Source: Polyangium sp. 15x6
Lineage (GTDB): Bacteria > Myxococcota_A > Polyangia > Polyangiales > Polyangiaceae
Reading direction: 5' to 3'
Length of the DNA: 64,000 bases
Assembly: GCF_029960785.1 (NCBI RefSeq)
Contig: NZ_JASBQE010000004.1
Coordinates: 124,001 to 188,000, forward strand
Shown: positions 17,609-26,688 of the stretch, in pieces
Numbering within the stretch: the first letter of the stretch is position 1
Layout of the letters: the number at the start of each line of letters is the position of its first letter
The notes under the pieces: generated by a model
The model's input: the letters and a program-made list of their open reading frames with translations, nothing else
The model's database searches: none
Told to the model about the DNA's origin: nothing
Program-made: the position numbers and the translations under genes

Positions 17609-18367
17609 ATGTCCGAACCCAACGTTCATCTCCTCGGCCCGTTCCACGTCCCCGGCCTTTCGGCGCGCCACGTGCGCGTGTACGTCCCGCCGCGACGCAC
17701 GCCGGGCAAGCCGCCCGTGCTCTACCTTTTCGACGGGCAGAACCTCTTTCACGACGAACCCTCGTTCGCCGGCGGCTGGCACCTGCACGACGTCGGGGCG
17801 CGGCTCGCGGCCCGCGGCGAGCGCGTGCCCGTGATCGTGGGCATCGACCACGGCGGGCACGAGCGCATCGAGGAGCTCTCGCCGTTCCCCACGAAAAGTG
17901 GCCCCGGGAGGCTCGAGCTTTTGCTCGACTGGATGCGCGAAGGGCTCGGGCCCCAGATCGAACATCATTTCGGCGTATCCACGGATCCGGCCGACACGGG
18001 CGTCGGCGGCTCCTCGATGGGCGGCCTCGCCGCGCTTTACGTGCACCTCCGCGCGCCCGATCGGTTCGGCCTGGCGATGAGCATGTCGCCTTCTCTCCAG
18101 ATCGGGCAGGGCGCGATCTTCGACTGGATCGATTCGCAGCCGCGACCGCGCGTCTCGCGCATTTACCTCGACGCAGGCGCGCTCGAGGCGGGCGGCGGCC
18201 TCTTGCGGGCGGCCGAGCGCCTCGCGCACAGGCTCGTCCAGCGCGGCTACGATCCCCATTCGCTCAAGTTCGTCGCGGCAAAGCGCGGCGCCCACAACGA
18301 AAAGCACTGGCGGCGGCGGGCGCCCGGCGCGATTCGATTCCTCTTCGGCCGGAAGTGGCGCCGCTGA
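17609..18367 (+). CDS. Alpha/beta-hydrolase, esterase D/enterochelin-esterase type
   Basis: A 252-residue protein starting at ATG 17609, divergent from the NOS gene across 115 bases. Family marks: RVYVPPR, PVLYLFDGQNLF near the front (oxyanion-hole region), PVIVGIDHGG, the nucleophile elbow GGSSMGG with the catalytic Ser, SPSLQIG, and a C-terminal GAHNEKHW that supplies the catalytic His. This is the putative-esterase family that includes IroE/Fes-like enzymes and feruloyl esterases. There is no signal peptide, so it is cytosolic. The shared promoter region with NOS may mean co-regulation, but no enzymatic link between them is evident. Confidence 0.85.
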   Translation: MSEPNVHLLGPFHVPGLSARHVRVYVPPRRTPGKPPVLYLFDGQNLFHDEPSFAGGWHLHDVGARLAARGERVPVIVGIDHGGHERIEELSPFPTKSGPGRLELLLDWMREGLGPQIEHHFGVSTDPADTGVGGSSMGGLAALYVHLRAPDRFGLAMSMSPSLQIGQGAIFDWIDSQPRPRVSRIYLDAGALEAGGGLLRAAERLAHRLVQRGYDPHSLKFVAAKRGAHNEKHWRRRAPGAIRFLFGRKWRR

Positions 18368-18416
18368 TCGTATTTCCCCTTGCCGGAGGTGCCTTTCGCC
18401 GGTATCGGAGAGCCTC

Positions 18417-19238
18417 ATGCGCTCCGCCTGCTTCGCCTCCATCCTCGTCGTCCTTGCCTTCGCGTCGCCCGCGTTTGCCCAGGCCATCCCGGGCCCGCCC
18501 GATGCGCCCGCGGCGCCGCCCGGCGCCCCGCCCACGCCGGGGCAGGACCCGGCGTCGCCCAAGGTGCCCGAGGCCGCCGAGCCCACGGCGCCGCCGTCCG
18601 GCATGGCCAAACCCGAAGAGCCGCCGCCTCCCGCGCCGCCGCCCGCGGCGGAGCCGGCCAAGGAGCCCGCGCAGGCGCCGGGGAAAGGCACGCCGCGCAT
18701 TCACATCGAGGCGGATCGGCCGGGGGTGAAGCTCCTGCGCATCTCGGGGGTGGTCTCGGACCGGGCGGGCGAGGGGATCTTCGTGCGCACGGCGTGCGAG
18801 GCGCCTTGCGACCGCATCGTGGACGGGCGCAAGAATCAGGTCTTTTTCTTCGGCGCCGACGGAATGGTGCCGTCGCGAGGGTTTCTCCTGTCGAACGTGG
18901 GCGGCGACGTCGTGGCGCACGTCGACGGCGGGAGCTTCTTCGGCAGGCAGCTCGGGTTTCTTTTCGGCGGCTTCGGCGGCGCGGCCGTCCTCGGCGGCGT
19001 GATCATGCTGGGCATTGGGTACAGCGCCGACGGCGCGACGCTGAACAACGAGGGAAAGGTGACCCAGGGGGAAAACAGAGCGCTCACGACGGGCGGCTTC
19101 TTCACGCTCGGCGCGGGCGCGTTCATGGTGGCCACGGGGATCACGCTCGTCCTCTTGAACAAGACGGACATCAAGCTCGTGCAAGCGACGCCGAAATCGG
19201 CGGGCGTGCGGCTTCAAATGGGGCGCATCGTGTTCTGA
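18417..19238 (+). CDS. Secreted Pro-rich protein with two membrane segments, unknown function
   Basis: A 273-residue protein. A signal peptide ends at AFAQ. Residues 20-95 are a Pro/Ala/Glu-rich linker. A domain with HIEADRPGVKLLRIS and a Cys pair in RTACEAPCDRIVD follows, of a kind seen repeatedly in myxobacterial envelope proteins, and then two glycine-rich hydrophobic stretches at about 180-205 and 225-248. I do not recognise a named family. It starts 49 bases after the esterase gene and is followed by DedA at 23 bases, so the three may be one transcription unit. Confidence 0.75.
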   Translation: MRSACFASILVVLAFASPAFAQAIPGPPDAPAAPPGAPPTPGQDPASPKVPEAAEPTAPPSGMAKPEEPPPPAPPPAAEPAKEPAQAPGKGTPRIHIEADRPGVKLLRISGVVSDRAGEGIFVRTACEAPCDRIVDGRKNQVFFFGADGMVPSRGFLLSNVGGDVVAHVDGGSFFGRQLGFLFGGFGGAAVLGGVIMLGIGYSADGATLNNEGKVTQGENRALTTGGFFTLGAGAFMVATGITLVLLNKTDIKLVQATPKSAGVRLQMGRIVF

Positions 19239-19261
19239 GCGGGTGACGCCACGGGGGGGAC

Positions 19262-19840
19262 GTGGAACATCTGATCGAGACGTACGGGTACGTCGCCGTG
19301 CTGATCGGCACGTTCTTCGAGGGGGAGACCGTGGCGATCCTCGGGGGCTTCGCGGCCCACCAGGGGCATCTCCGGTATTTGCTGGTCGTGCTGATGGCGT
19401 TCGTCGGGTCCGTCCTCGGGGACCAGTCCGCGTACTTGCTCGGCAGGCGTTATGGGCGATCCTTCGTCGATCGGCGTCCGAAGCTCGCGCCGCACATCGC
19501 GCGGGCGACGTCGCTCCTGGAGCGGCACCCGGTCTTGTTCATGTTCGGGTTCCGCTTCCTTTATGGTCTTCGCAACGTGGCGCCGGTCGCGATCGCCCTG
19601 AGCCGCATTTCGATGGCCCGTTTCCTCGTGCTGAACGTGCTCTCGGCGGCGGTGTGGGCCGTGCTCGTCACGGGGCTCGGGTATCTGTTCGGGCAGGGGG
19701 TCGAGGCGGCGTGGGGAAAGCTCCACGCGTGGGACGAGCGGCTGGCGATGGGCGCGGTGCTCGCGGCGATCTCGGTGTTCGGGTTCAATCTGCTGCGGGA
19801 GCGGGTGCAGAGGCGGCAGACGGCTTCGCGGGGGCGCTGA
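19262..19840 (+). CDS. DedA family membrane protein
   Basis: A 192-residue protein with a GTG start at 19262 behind a GGGGGG tract. Typical DedA features: an N-terminal re-entrant helix, F-E-G-E-T at residues 19-23, GDQSAYLLGRRYG in the first loop, then R-F-L-Y-G-L-R-N with the conserved arginines, and four to five membrane helices. DedA/VTT proteins are lipid scramblases or flippases, including undecaprenyl-phosphate and phosphatidylethanolamine recycling, and are linked to membrane potential. The last 56 bases overlap the convergent membrane-protein gene, an unusually long convergent overlap. Confidence 0.9.
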   Translation: MEHLIETYGYVAVLIGTFFEGETVAILGGFAAHQGHLRYLLVVLMAFVGSVLGDQSAYLLGRRYGRSFVDRRPKLAPHIARATSLLERHPVLFMFGFRFLYGLRNVAPVAIALSRISMARFLVLNVLSAAVWAVLVTGLGYLFGQGVEAAWGKLHAWDERLAMGAVLAAISVFGFNLLRERVQRRQTASRGR

Positions 19841-20669
19841 GGCGGGGCGGGAAGCGCAGGGCGAGGTAGACGACGCTGAAGAGCGCGAAGGCGAAGACGG
19901 GGAGGTTGCGGGAGAGGTAGGTGGGGGCGTACGCCGTGCCATAGGCGTCGCCGTAGAAGCTAGCGATCGTGAGCCGCGTGAAATTGTCGAATGCGACGAG
20001 CGTCGAGCCGACGAGGCTCAGCCATACGAAGAACGGCCACCTCTTCCATAGGCTCGCCACGAAGGCGCAGCCCAGCAAAACCACCACCAGCGCTTGGACG
20101 AGGAGCTCGGAGCATGAATGCGGGCACGGGTCATCCTCTGTCAAGTGTATCCAGAAGTCGGGCGCAATATCGATCGCGATGGCCGCGGCGACGAGGAGGA
20201 CGCCGCCTTGAAGCAGGCGAAGCGCGAGGGGGACGGGCGCTCGGCCCGAACATTCGGGAACATCCGGCGGGTACCTGCGGGAGAGGTAGACCAGGATCGA
20301 CGTCGAGAGCGTGACGCTCAGAAGATTCCAGGCATGATATTCCAGATGATTGCTCGAATAAAAATACGAACTTGGTAGAGCCCTCTCCAGAAAAAAACAG
20401 AGCGCGCCAAATGCACTGATGGCTCGGTTGACGATGACGAGCAAAACGAAGGTACGAAAGTGGCCGCGCCACCCCGCCACGCACGCGCCCCCGATGAGCG
20501 GCAGCAGGACGAGGTGGTAAAGCATGTGGAAGGGGGGGACCGGGTCCCATGCATCAGGCATTCGCCAGGTGCGGACCACGGAATAGACCCCGAGCGGGAC
20601 GAAGACCGTGAAGAGCCGGCGCAGCCAGAGGAGGTCCCTCGGCGGTGATGTCCGGTTGTGATGGGTCAT
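19785..20669 (-). CDS. Seven-helix membrane protein, unknown
   Basis: A 294-residue protein with about seven hydrophobic segments and short loops; the first is preceded by a basic SPPRDLLWLRRL stretch and the last is followed by an Ala/Pro-rich cytosolic tail. No family signature is recognised. Codons around 20,300-20,420 are much more A/T-rich than in neighbouring genes (SSYFYSSNHLEYHAWN), hinting at a different origin or relaxed selection. The 3' end overlaps the DedA gene by 56 bases in opposite orientation. Confidence 0.7.
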   Translation of the reverse strand: MTHHNRTSPPRDLLWLRRLFTVFVPLGVYSVVRTWRMPDAWDPVPPFHMLYHLVLLPLIGGACVAGWRGHFRTFVLLVIVNRAISAFGALCFFLERALPSSYFYSSNHLEYHAWNLLSVTLSTSILVYLSRRYPPDVPECSGRAPVPLALRLLQGGVLLVAAAIAIDIAPDFWIHLTEDDPCPHSCSELLVQALVVVLLGCAFVASLWKRWPFFVWLSLVGSTLVAFDNFTRLTIASFYGDAYGTAYAPTYLSRNLPVFAFALFSVVYLALRFPPRLSAPAKPSAASAPAPAAD

Positions 20670-20742
20670 GAGCTTACCCCTGAAAAATGTGAGCAGGAAA
20701 GCCTAACGGCCTCCCGATCAGGTTGAAACCACTTTAGAACGC

Positions 20743-20926
20743 CCGATCGGCCTCCCTGCGTCCCCTTTCAGGCTCGCTCCGGAGACCTCCCGGCCTCCCG
20801 GGAACGCCCTCGAAGCTGCGCCACCCACCCGATCGGCCTCCTCGCGCCCCTTGCGGAGGCTTCCAGCAGACCGATCGGCCTCCGCGGCCGCCCTTCACCC
20901 GTTCCCGGCAGACCCCCCGGCCTCTT
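20743..20926. repeat. Degenerate 42-bp tandem repeat downstream of the 20895 gene
   Basis: Units containing CCGATCGGCCTCC start at 20743, 20829 and 20871, with weaker copies at about 20787 and 20913 (CCGGCCTC). The spacing is close to 42 bases. The series begins inside the last codons of the minus-strand gene ending at 20895 and continues past its stop. Read on in that gene's frame it gives EADRSAGSLRKGRE-like 14-residue units resembling the EEAGGSAGNG tail, so it looks like a decayed or expanding coding repeat. Confidence 0.6.
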
Positions 20927-21668
20927 CGACCGCGCTTCCACCCGAAGGCCGCTTCTGCGTCGCCTCTCGGAACGCGTCGATCGGCCGCAGCGCCGTCCGG
21001 GCCCGCGCGATTGTCGCCGGCTCGTCTCGCTCCACCGTGGCGAGCACCTTCGTCGCGTAATCGACGAGCTCTTCCCCCATGGCGCGCACGTGCTCGCCGA
21101 GATCCTCGGTCAGCGTCGCTTCGCGCTGGAGCAGACCCGCGACCATTTTCCCATAAGCGACGTGCTGCGTCCGCACGTTGTCGAGGAACTCCTTGCCCGC
21201 GATCCGGTCGATATCGGTCGCGAATCCCTCGCCGTCGATGCGCCGGAGCACGGACTCCGCGATGGCATATTGCTCCGGGTAGGACTCCGTCAGGAACGAG
21301 AGGCCGCCCTCGCCGAACAGATTCGCGAGGATCTCGCTCGCGCGTCGCGCGTCCGGATACGTGGCCTCGGGCAGCAGCGCATAGGACTGGAGCCGCCCGC
21401 GCAGCGCGCTCCATGAATTGTCGCCCGCACGGTCGATGGGCCGCGAATCCTCGTCCGTTCCCTTGCCGAGCGCCTTCTTGCGCGCCGTATGCGCGACCTG
21501 CGCGGCCTCGGCCGTCTCGACGAGCCGCTTGGCGGCCTTTTTCACGGAGGAAGGCATACCCGCCGGGCACGCCTCCGCGAGGACGCGGGACAAGGTGATA
21601 CCCCCCTCGACGGTCATGATCGGGGCGCGGGCGTAAAGAGCGGGATCCAGGGAGGAGGATTGGGACAT
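20895..21668 (-). CDS. Helical protein of a myxobacterial paralogous family, unknown
   Basis: A 257-residue, mainly alpha-helical soluble protein without signal or membrane segments. It resembles the protein encoded at 41703-42461 in length, layout and tail: an SSVKKAAKRLVE versus ASVTEAVAQIVA block near residue 40, a central aspartate/phenylalanine-rich helix with EFLDNVRTQ, and a TIARARTALRPIDAF segment that matches ETAARADALLRPVREW in the paralog, each followed by a charged, low-complexity tail. Such families are expanded in Polyangiales genomes; no function is known to me. The tail is continuous with the 42-bp repeat. Confidence 0.75.
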   Translation of the reverse strand: MSQSSSLDPALYARAPIMTVEGGITLSRVLAEACPAGMPSSVKKAAKRLVETAEAAQVAHTARKKALGKGTDEDSRPIDRAGDNSWSALRGRLQSYALLPEATYPDARRASEILANLFGEGGLSFLTESYPEQYAIAESVLRRIDGEGFATDIDRIAGKEFLDNVRTQHVAYGKMVAGLLQREATLTEDLGEHVRAMGEELVDYATKVLATVERDEPATIARARTALRPIDAFREATQKRPSGGSAVEEAGGSAGNG

Positions 21669-21709
21669 GTGAGCCCGCTTAACACGGATGGCGGGCAGGG
21701 GGAAGGGGG

Positions 21710-22918
21710 TCAGAACGTCACGCCGAGCCCGAACGTCCCGAGGATCTGGATCGCGCCTTCCTTGTCGTAAAACGTCACCCCCACGCTCGGGAAGCGTGGA
21801 TCCTTCGACTCCGCAATCACCGTGACCGGATCGGCCAGCGCCACGCCGATGCCGATGCCGCCGGACAGCGAGAATCCGCCGTCGCGCGAGAAGACCGTGG
21901 TGTTGCCGATCATGCCGCCCAGGATCATCGAGCTGACGTTTTGCGTTTTCGACACGTTCGTGAGCTGCGGGTGCGTCACCGTCGCGTCGAAGCTCTCGTA
22001 GCCGACGTGGCCCTTCAGCCAGAAGCCGCGCAGCGCCTTGCCCTCGAAATACACGCCGATGTCGCCGGCGAGGGCCCAGCCGCTCGCGTCGAGGTTTTCC
22101 GTCGGCGAACCCCAGATCCACGTCGGCGAGATCTGCAGCGCGATCGGGCCCCAGACGGCCACCTCCGCCTCGAAGCTCAGGCGCCGGAAGAGCAAATCGA
22201 ACGGGTTCACGCGGGCCGACCAGCGACAACATTTCGGGGGCGGCGGCGGAGGCGGCGGCGTCGGGCCCGTGCCCGCGCCCGCGGCGTTCGGGTACCCGGC
22301 CGGCGGCGGATACCCTTGCGGATAGCCCTGCGGATAGCCTTGCGGGTACCCCTGCGGGTACCCTTGCTGCGGATATCCTGGTTGCTGTTGGGGATACCCC
22401 GGCTGCTGCTGCGGGTAGCCGGGTTGCTGCTGCGGGTAGCCGGGCTGCTGTTGGGGATATCCCGGTTGCTGCTGCGGGTAGCCCGGTTGCTGCTGCGGGT
22501 AGCCCGGCTGTTGCTGCGGATACCCCTGCGGATATTGTTGCGGATATCCCGGTTGCTGCTGCGGGTAGCCCGGCTGTTGCTGCGGATACCCTTGGGGATA
22601 TTGCGGCGGATATCCCGGTTGCTGCGGAGGATACCCCGGCTGCTGCGGCGGGTAGCCCGGCTGCTGCGGCGGCGTGCCCTGCGGCGGTTGTCCTTGCTGC
22701 GGCGCGCCCTGCTGCGGCGCTTGTCCTTGCTGCGGCGCTTGTCCTTGCTGCGGCGGCGTGCCCTGCTGCGGCGGTTGCGCCTGCTGCGGCGGAGCTGTCG
22801 GGAGCGCGGTCGGGGCCGGCGCGGTGGGGGCGGGCTGCTGCGCCGACGCGGCCGCGGTCACGCTGAGCGCCGTTGCGACCGTCGCGAGCAAGATCCAGGG
22901 CGAAGAACGAAGTGCCAT
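21710..22918 (-). CDS. Outer-membrane protein with PQQPGY repeat linker and beta-barrel-like C-domain
   Basis: A 402-residue protein. A signal peptide ends at ASAQ. Residues 25-75 are PPQQG-type low complexity, about 75-200 are tandem PGYPQQQ heptads with variants PPQQ and PQYPQGY, then Gly/Pro runs up to about 230. A Cys pair ([15 protein letters not shown]) opens the C-domain, which has alternating amphipathic strands ending in [10 protein letters not shown], a terminal-aromatic ending as in beta-barrels. It is probably a surface-exposed extended stalk anchored by a small outer-membrane barrel. It is divergent from the aldehyde dehydrogenase. Confidence 0.8.
   Translation of the reverse strand: MALRSSPWILLATVATALSVTAAASAQQPAPTAPAPTALPTAPPQQAQPPQQGTPPQQGQAPQQGQAPQQGAPQQGQPPQGTPPQQPGYPPQQPGYPPQQPGYPPQYPQGYPQQQPGYPQQQPGYPQQYPQGYPQQQPGYPQQQPGYPQQQPGYPQQQPGYPQQQPGYPQQQPGYPQQQPGYPQQGYPQGYPQGYPQGYPQGYPPPAGYPNAAGAGTGPTPPPPPPPPKCCRWSARVNPFDLLFRRLSFEAEVAVWGPIALQISPTWIWGSPTENLDASGWALAGDIGVYFEGKALRGFWLKGHVGYESFDATVTHPQLTNVSKTQNVSSMILGGMIGNTTVFSRDGGFSLSGGIGIGVALADPVTVIAESKDPRFPSVGVTFYDKEGAIQILGTFGLGVTF
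22310..22680 (-). repeat. Coding tandem repeat, 21-bp units (PGYPQQQ)
   Basis: Nearly identical 21-base units (core TGCTGCGGGTAGCC on the plus strand) run through this stretch of the outer-membrane protein gene, interspersed with 12-base GYPQ units near the 3' side. DNA-level similarity between units implies recent slippage, so copy number may vary between strains. Confidence 0.85.
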
Positions 22919-23024
22919 CGTCTGCGAATGTACCGGAGCCGCGCCCCGCGCGCCACGACACAAGCACCGCTCCAGCGCGTTCGGGTCGAATCCCTCCGCC
23001 GCCTGGGCTACCCTCGCCACCCCC

Positions 23025-24761
23025 ATGAGCGTCAGCGTCGCCGAAGACCGCCCTCTGTCCCGCGTGGAGCCGAGCCACGCAGACCTCGACCGCGCCCTCG
23101 CCGAGCTCGGCGACAGCGCCCGCGCCTTCGCGCGTTTGCCCCCGCGGGACAAGGCCCGGCTCCTCCGCGAGGAGGTGCTGCCCCGCGTCGAGGCCTCCGC
23201 CCTGCGAATGGTCCAGGCGAGCTGCCACGAAAAAGGCATCGACGCCGCCGCCCCCATCGCCGGCGAGGAGTGGCTCGCCGGCCCCTGCACCATCGCGAGC
23301 AACGTCGCCGCGCTCGCCGACGCCCTCGACCAGATCGCCACGCGCGGCGCGCCCCGCCTGCCGTTCCGCGCCGTCCGCGAAGAGGACGGCCGCACGAAGG
23401 TCCGCGTCTTCCCCATGCGAGGCTCGGACGGCGCGCTGCTCTCCGGGTTCACCTGCGACGTGCACCTCGAGCGAGGCGTGCGCCGCGCCGATGTCCGCGC
23501 CGAGCAAGCCACGTTTTACCGGCAAGCGGATCCCGAGGGCGGCGTCTCCCTCGTGCTCGGGGCCGGCAACGTCGCGAGCATCGGGCCGATGGATACGCTG
23601 CACACCCTCTTCAACGAGGGTCGTGTCGTCGTCCTGAAGACGAGCCCGGTCAACGCCTACCTCGGCCCGATCCTCGAGGACATGCTCGCGCCCTTGATCT
23701 CGCGCGGGTTCGTGCGGATCGTGCACGGCGGGCCGGAGGTCGGCAGCTACCTCGCGTCGCACCGGCTGGTCTCGCACGTGCACATCACGGGCTCGCAGCA
23801 CACGCACGACATCATCGTGTGGGGCAAACCCGGCTCGGAGCAGGACACGCGGCGCGCGGCGAACGATCCCGTGCTGAAGAAGCCGATCACCTCGGAGCTC
23901 GGCAACGTGAGCCCCGTCGTCGTCGTGCCCTACCTCTACGCCGAGGACGAGCTCTGGTTCCAGGCGCGCAGCGTCGCGACGCAGATCGTCAACAACGCCT
24001 CGTTCAACTGCAACGCCGCGAAGATGCTCGTCCTCGCCCGCGGCTGGGCGCAGCGCGATCTGTTCCTCGACAAACTCCAGCAGGCCCTCGGCGAGGTGCG
24101 CCCGCGGAAGGCGTATTACCCGGGCGCGGAGCAGCGCCACGCCTCGCTCGTGAAGGGGCACGACCGCGTGCGGTTCATCGGCGAGGCGAGCGCCGGCACG
24201 TTGCCCTGGACGATGATCACCGACCTCGACGCCGCGGATCCGCGCGAGCCCCTCTTCTCCACCGAGCCCTTCTGCGGCATCGTCAGCGAGGTCTCGGTCG
24301 GCTCCGACGACCCCGCCGAGTTCCTCGCGGCCGCGACGCGATTCTGCAACGACACCCTCTGGGGCACGCTCTCCGCGTCGATCGTTTGTCCAAGCATTCT
24401 GGAGGAAGATCCCGTCGTCGGCGCCGCGCTCGAGCGCGCCATCGACGAGCTCCGTTATGGCGCCGTCGCCGTGAATCACTGGCCCGGGCTCGTGTACGGG
24501 ACCGTCACGGCCCCGTGGGGCGGTCATCCGAGCGTGACGCTCGCCGACGTGAAGAGCGGCATCGGCTTCGTTCACAACACGGTGATGCTCGGGCGTATCG
24601 AGAAGGCCGTCCTCCGCGGTCCGCTCAAGACGTTCCCGCGGCCGCCCTTCTTCTACGATCACCGCAACATGGCCGTCACGGCGGAGCGGCTGCTCCGGTA
24701 TTACGCCCGGCCCGGATGGGGGCGTCTCCCGGCCGTCGCAATGGCAGCGCTGCGCGGTTGA
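23025..24761 (+). CDS. Aldehyde dehydrogenase superfamily protein
   Basis: A 578-residue protein, longer than a standard ALDH (about 490). Motifs: [27 protein letters not shown] for the NAD-binding region, [11 protein letters not shown], catalytic general base E291 in TSELGNVSP, and nucleophile C329 in [10 protein letters not shown]. The C-terminal part includes [17 protein letters not shown] and a PPFFYDHRN segment. The N-terminal 120 residues contain HEKGIDAA, replacing the usual ALDH start, so it is a divergent subfamily. The substrate cannot be inferred. The ATG at 23025 is the first Met that precedes recognisable sequence; the 106-base gap to the divergent outer-membrane gene holds both promoters. 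Confidence 0.87.
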   Translation: MSVSVAEDRPLSRVEPSHADLDRALAELGDSARAFARLPPRDKARLLREEVLPRVEASALRMVQASCHEKGIDAAAPIAGEEWLAGPCTIASNVAALADALDQIATRGAPRLPFRAVREEDGRTKVRVFPMRGSDGALLSGFTCDVHLERGVRRADVRAEQATFYRQADPEGGVSLVLGAGNVASIGPMDTLHTLFNEGRVVVLKTSPVNAYLGPILEDMLAPLISRGFVRIVHGGPEVGSYLASHRLVSHVHITGSQHTHDIIVWGKPGSEQDTRRAANDPVLKKPITSELGNVSPVVVVPYLYAEDELWFQARSVATQIVNNASFNCNAAKMLVLARGWAQRDLFLDKLQQALGEVRPRKAYYPGAEQRHASLVKGHDRVRFIGEASAGTLPWTMITDLDAADPREPLFSTEPFCGIVSEVSVGSDDPAEFLAAATRFCNDTLWGTLSASIVCPSILEEDPVVGAALERAIDELRYGAVAVNHWPGLVYGTVTAPWGGHPSVTLADVKSGIGFVHNTVMLGRIEKAVLRGPLKTFPRPPFFYDHRNMAVTAERLLRYYARPGWGRLPAVAMAALRG

Positions 24762-24853
24762 CGCGTTCCCGTCACGCACGATTTCTCCCAGGTTGGTCTT
24801 GACCCGGGCCGACCCCAGGGCTCTGATGGATCTCGGACCCGCCTGCGTTTTGC

Positions 24854-26041
24854 ATGACGATGCACCGAGATCCCAGCGCCGAGCGTTTCTTCCGGTTCCA
24901 GTCCGCTCCTTGCATCGAGGTCGATTTCGACGGAGCGATCGTGGCCGCGAACCCGGCGTTTTGTCAGGTCGCCGGGCGGAGCCAGGACGAGCTCCAGGCG
25001 GCGGGCCTCGCCGCGCTCTTCGCGCCCGACGCCCGCGCGGAGGTATCGGGGGCGCTCACGCGCGGGGCGGCGCGGGATGTCGTCACGTTCGATTTGCCAC
25101 TCGTGCGACCGGAGGGGGAGCTTCGCTGGCTCGAATGGCGCGGCGTCACCTTCCCCGAGCATCGGGTTTTTCGCATTGTCGCGCACGACGTGACCGCGCT
25201 CTGGCGCGCGGAGGCGGAGGCGCGGGAGCGAGAGCGGTTCCTCGGCACGCTCCTCGGCAACCTCCCGGGGATGGCCTACCGGTGTCGAAACGATCTGCAT
25301 TGGAGCATGGAGTTCGTGAGCGCGGGCTGCGAGGCCGTCTGCGGGTACGGCGTCGACGAGATGGTCGACAATGCGACGATCTCCTGGGGCAACCTGATCC
25401 ACGCGGAGGACCGGGGCGGCGTCTGGGAAGACGTGCAGGCCGCGCTCGACGCGGGCGCGCACTACCATCTCAAGTACCGGATCCGCACGAAATCGGGCGA
25501 GGAGCGGTGGGTGGAGGAGCAGGGGCGGGGCGTGTTCGACGCGTCGGGCGTGCTCCTCGCGCTCGAAGGGTTCGTCACGGATGTGACCGTGCGCATGCTG
25601 GCGAAGCGGGAGCTCGAGGACAAGCTCCGCGTGATCGCCGAGCAAAAGGAGCAGATCCAGCACCTCTCGCTGCCGATCATCGAGGTCTGGGACGGCGTGA
25701 TCACGCTCCCCGTGGTGGGTATGCTCGACGATCCGCGCGCCGAGCGGATCATGCAGGGATTGCTCGATACCGTGGTGCGGACGCAGAGCCAGCAGGTGAT
25801 CATCGATCTCACGGCCGTGGAGGAGGTCGACGGGGCCGTGGCCGAGCACATCGTGCGGATCCTGCGGGCCGTGCAGCTCCTCGGCGCCGAGGGCGCGCTC
25901 TCGGGCATTCAGCCGAAGGTGGCGCAGGCGCTCGTCTCGCTTTCGGCCGACCTCGGCGGCGCGCGCACGTGGCCGGACCTGCGCGCCGCGCTCCGCGCCA
26001 GCATGCGCGTGCCGGCGCGGAGTGCGGGCGCGAAGCGGTAA
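24854..26041 (+). CDS. PAS-PAS-STAS RsbR-type regulator lacking both phospho-threonines
   Basis: A 395-residue protein: PAS domain 1 (about 8-115, ending VAHDVTALWR), PAS domain 2 (about 130-245, YHLKYRIRTKSGEERWVEEQ), a coiled coil, and an RsbR-like STAS domain (about 275-385) opening PIIEVWDGVITLPVVG. In Bacillus RsbR two Thr residues in VDT and AQT are phosphorylated by RsbT; here the matching residues are G327 (EEVDGAV) and A359 (VAQALV). The protein can therefore still form a stressosome-like assembly but should not be switched by that kinase. The paralog at 52576-53742 keeps both Thr. No RsbS or RsbT gene is nearby. Confidence 0.88.
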   Translation: MTMHRDPSAERFFRFQSAPCIEVDFDGAIVAANPAFCQVAGRSQDELQAAGLAALFAPDARAEVSGALTRGAARDVVTFDLPLVRPEGELRWLEWRGVTFPEHRVFRIVAHDVTALWRAEAEARERERFLGTLLGNLPGMAYRCRNDLHWSMEFVSAGCEAVCGYGVDEMVDNATISWGNLIHAEDRGGVWEDVQAALDAGAHYHLKYRIRTKSGEERWVEEQGRGVFDASGVLLALEGFVTDVTVRMLAKRELEDKLRVIAEQKEQIQHLSLPIIEVWDGVITLPVVGMLDDPRAERIMQGLLDTVVRTQSQQVIIDLTAVEEVDGAVAEHIVRILRAVQLLGAEGALSGIQPKVAQALVSLSADLGGARTWPDLRAALRASMRVPARSAGAKR

Positions 26042-26050
26042 CGAGCATCG

Positions 26051-26560
26051 TCAGCGCCCGCGATCGATCCGCACCCGCACCGTCGGAATGAAATGGCGCG
26101 ACACGTCGCGCCCCGTGGTGAACGCGCCCGGCCGCTGGACGAGGATATTCGTGTACTGGACGCGGGCGAGCTGCGCGTAGGAGCCTCCCGGGCAATCGAT
26201 TTCGGGGATGTGATCCTGGAGGCGCAGCGTGAGCGTCGTGCGCACGTTGCCGTCGAAATCGGCGCGCGCGAAGAGCTCGTCGTCGACCGCGATGATCGCG
26301 AGGCGCTGGCCGCGCGGTCCGCCGAGGGGCTGGCCGCGGTGATCGACGCAGACGAACGTGGCCAGCGCGCGGGCCGATCCGATGTAGCCGACCTCGGAGC
26401 GCTGAGGCAGGAAGATCTCGGAGATATCGAGCGAGAGGTCGCCGAGCTCGTCGATCGTCGCGTCGTCGATGGACAGGTTCATGGCTGCCGCCTGGCCGGC
26501 GCCGAGCGCGACGGCGGCGCCCGAGAGCACGGCGAGGGCCGCTCCCAGCGTACGTTTCAT
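26051..26560 (-). CDS. Secreted protein of unknown function
   Basis: A 169-residue protein. The ATG at 26560 has GGGGAAG 5 bases upstream. A signal peptide ends near QAAAM, followed by an acidic NLSIDDATIDELGDLSLDISEIFLP segment, then a compact beta-rich region with VCVDHRGQ and a second Cys in IDCPGG that may form one disulfide. No known domain is recognised. It is convergent with the PAS-STAS gene 9 bases away. Confidence 0.7.
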   Translation of the reverse strand: MKRTLGAALAVLSGAAVALGAGQAAAMNLSIDDATIDELGDLSLDISEIFLPQRSEVGYIGSARALATFVCVDHRGQPLGGPRGQRLAIIAVDDELFARADFDGNVRTTLTLRLQDHIPEIDCPGGSYAQLARVQYTNILVQRPGAFTTGRDVSRHFIPTVRVRIDRGR

Positions 26561-26688
26561 GATGCTTCCCCCTTGTCGAATGGAACGGAACCCCTGTTCC
26601 GTCCGGTGGCATTGCCCATCCGGCCATGCAAGAGGGCGGCCGTCCGCGCGGCCCGGGCAGATTCGAGGGAAACGCGAGAATCGCGGAA

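Noticed and set aside
17494..17622. A longer NOS N-terminus from the TTG at 17622
   Set aside because: The extra 43 residues have no domain features, would overlap the esterase start, and the ATG at 17493 has a good ribosome-binding site.
22310..22680. Regular repeats that could suggest a CRISPR array
   Set aside because: Units are contiguous 21-base in-frame codon blocks with no unique spacers and encode PGYPQQQ.
21941..24802. Plus-strand open frame of about 950 codons across the PQQPGY gene and the aldehyde dehydrogenase
   Set aside because: It spans two real genes and the intergenic promoter; its Leu/Arg-rich repeats are only the translation of the coding repeat in another frame.
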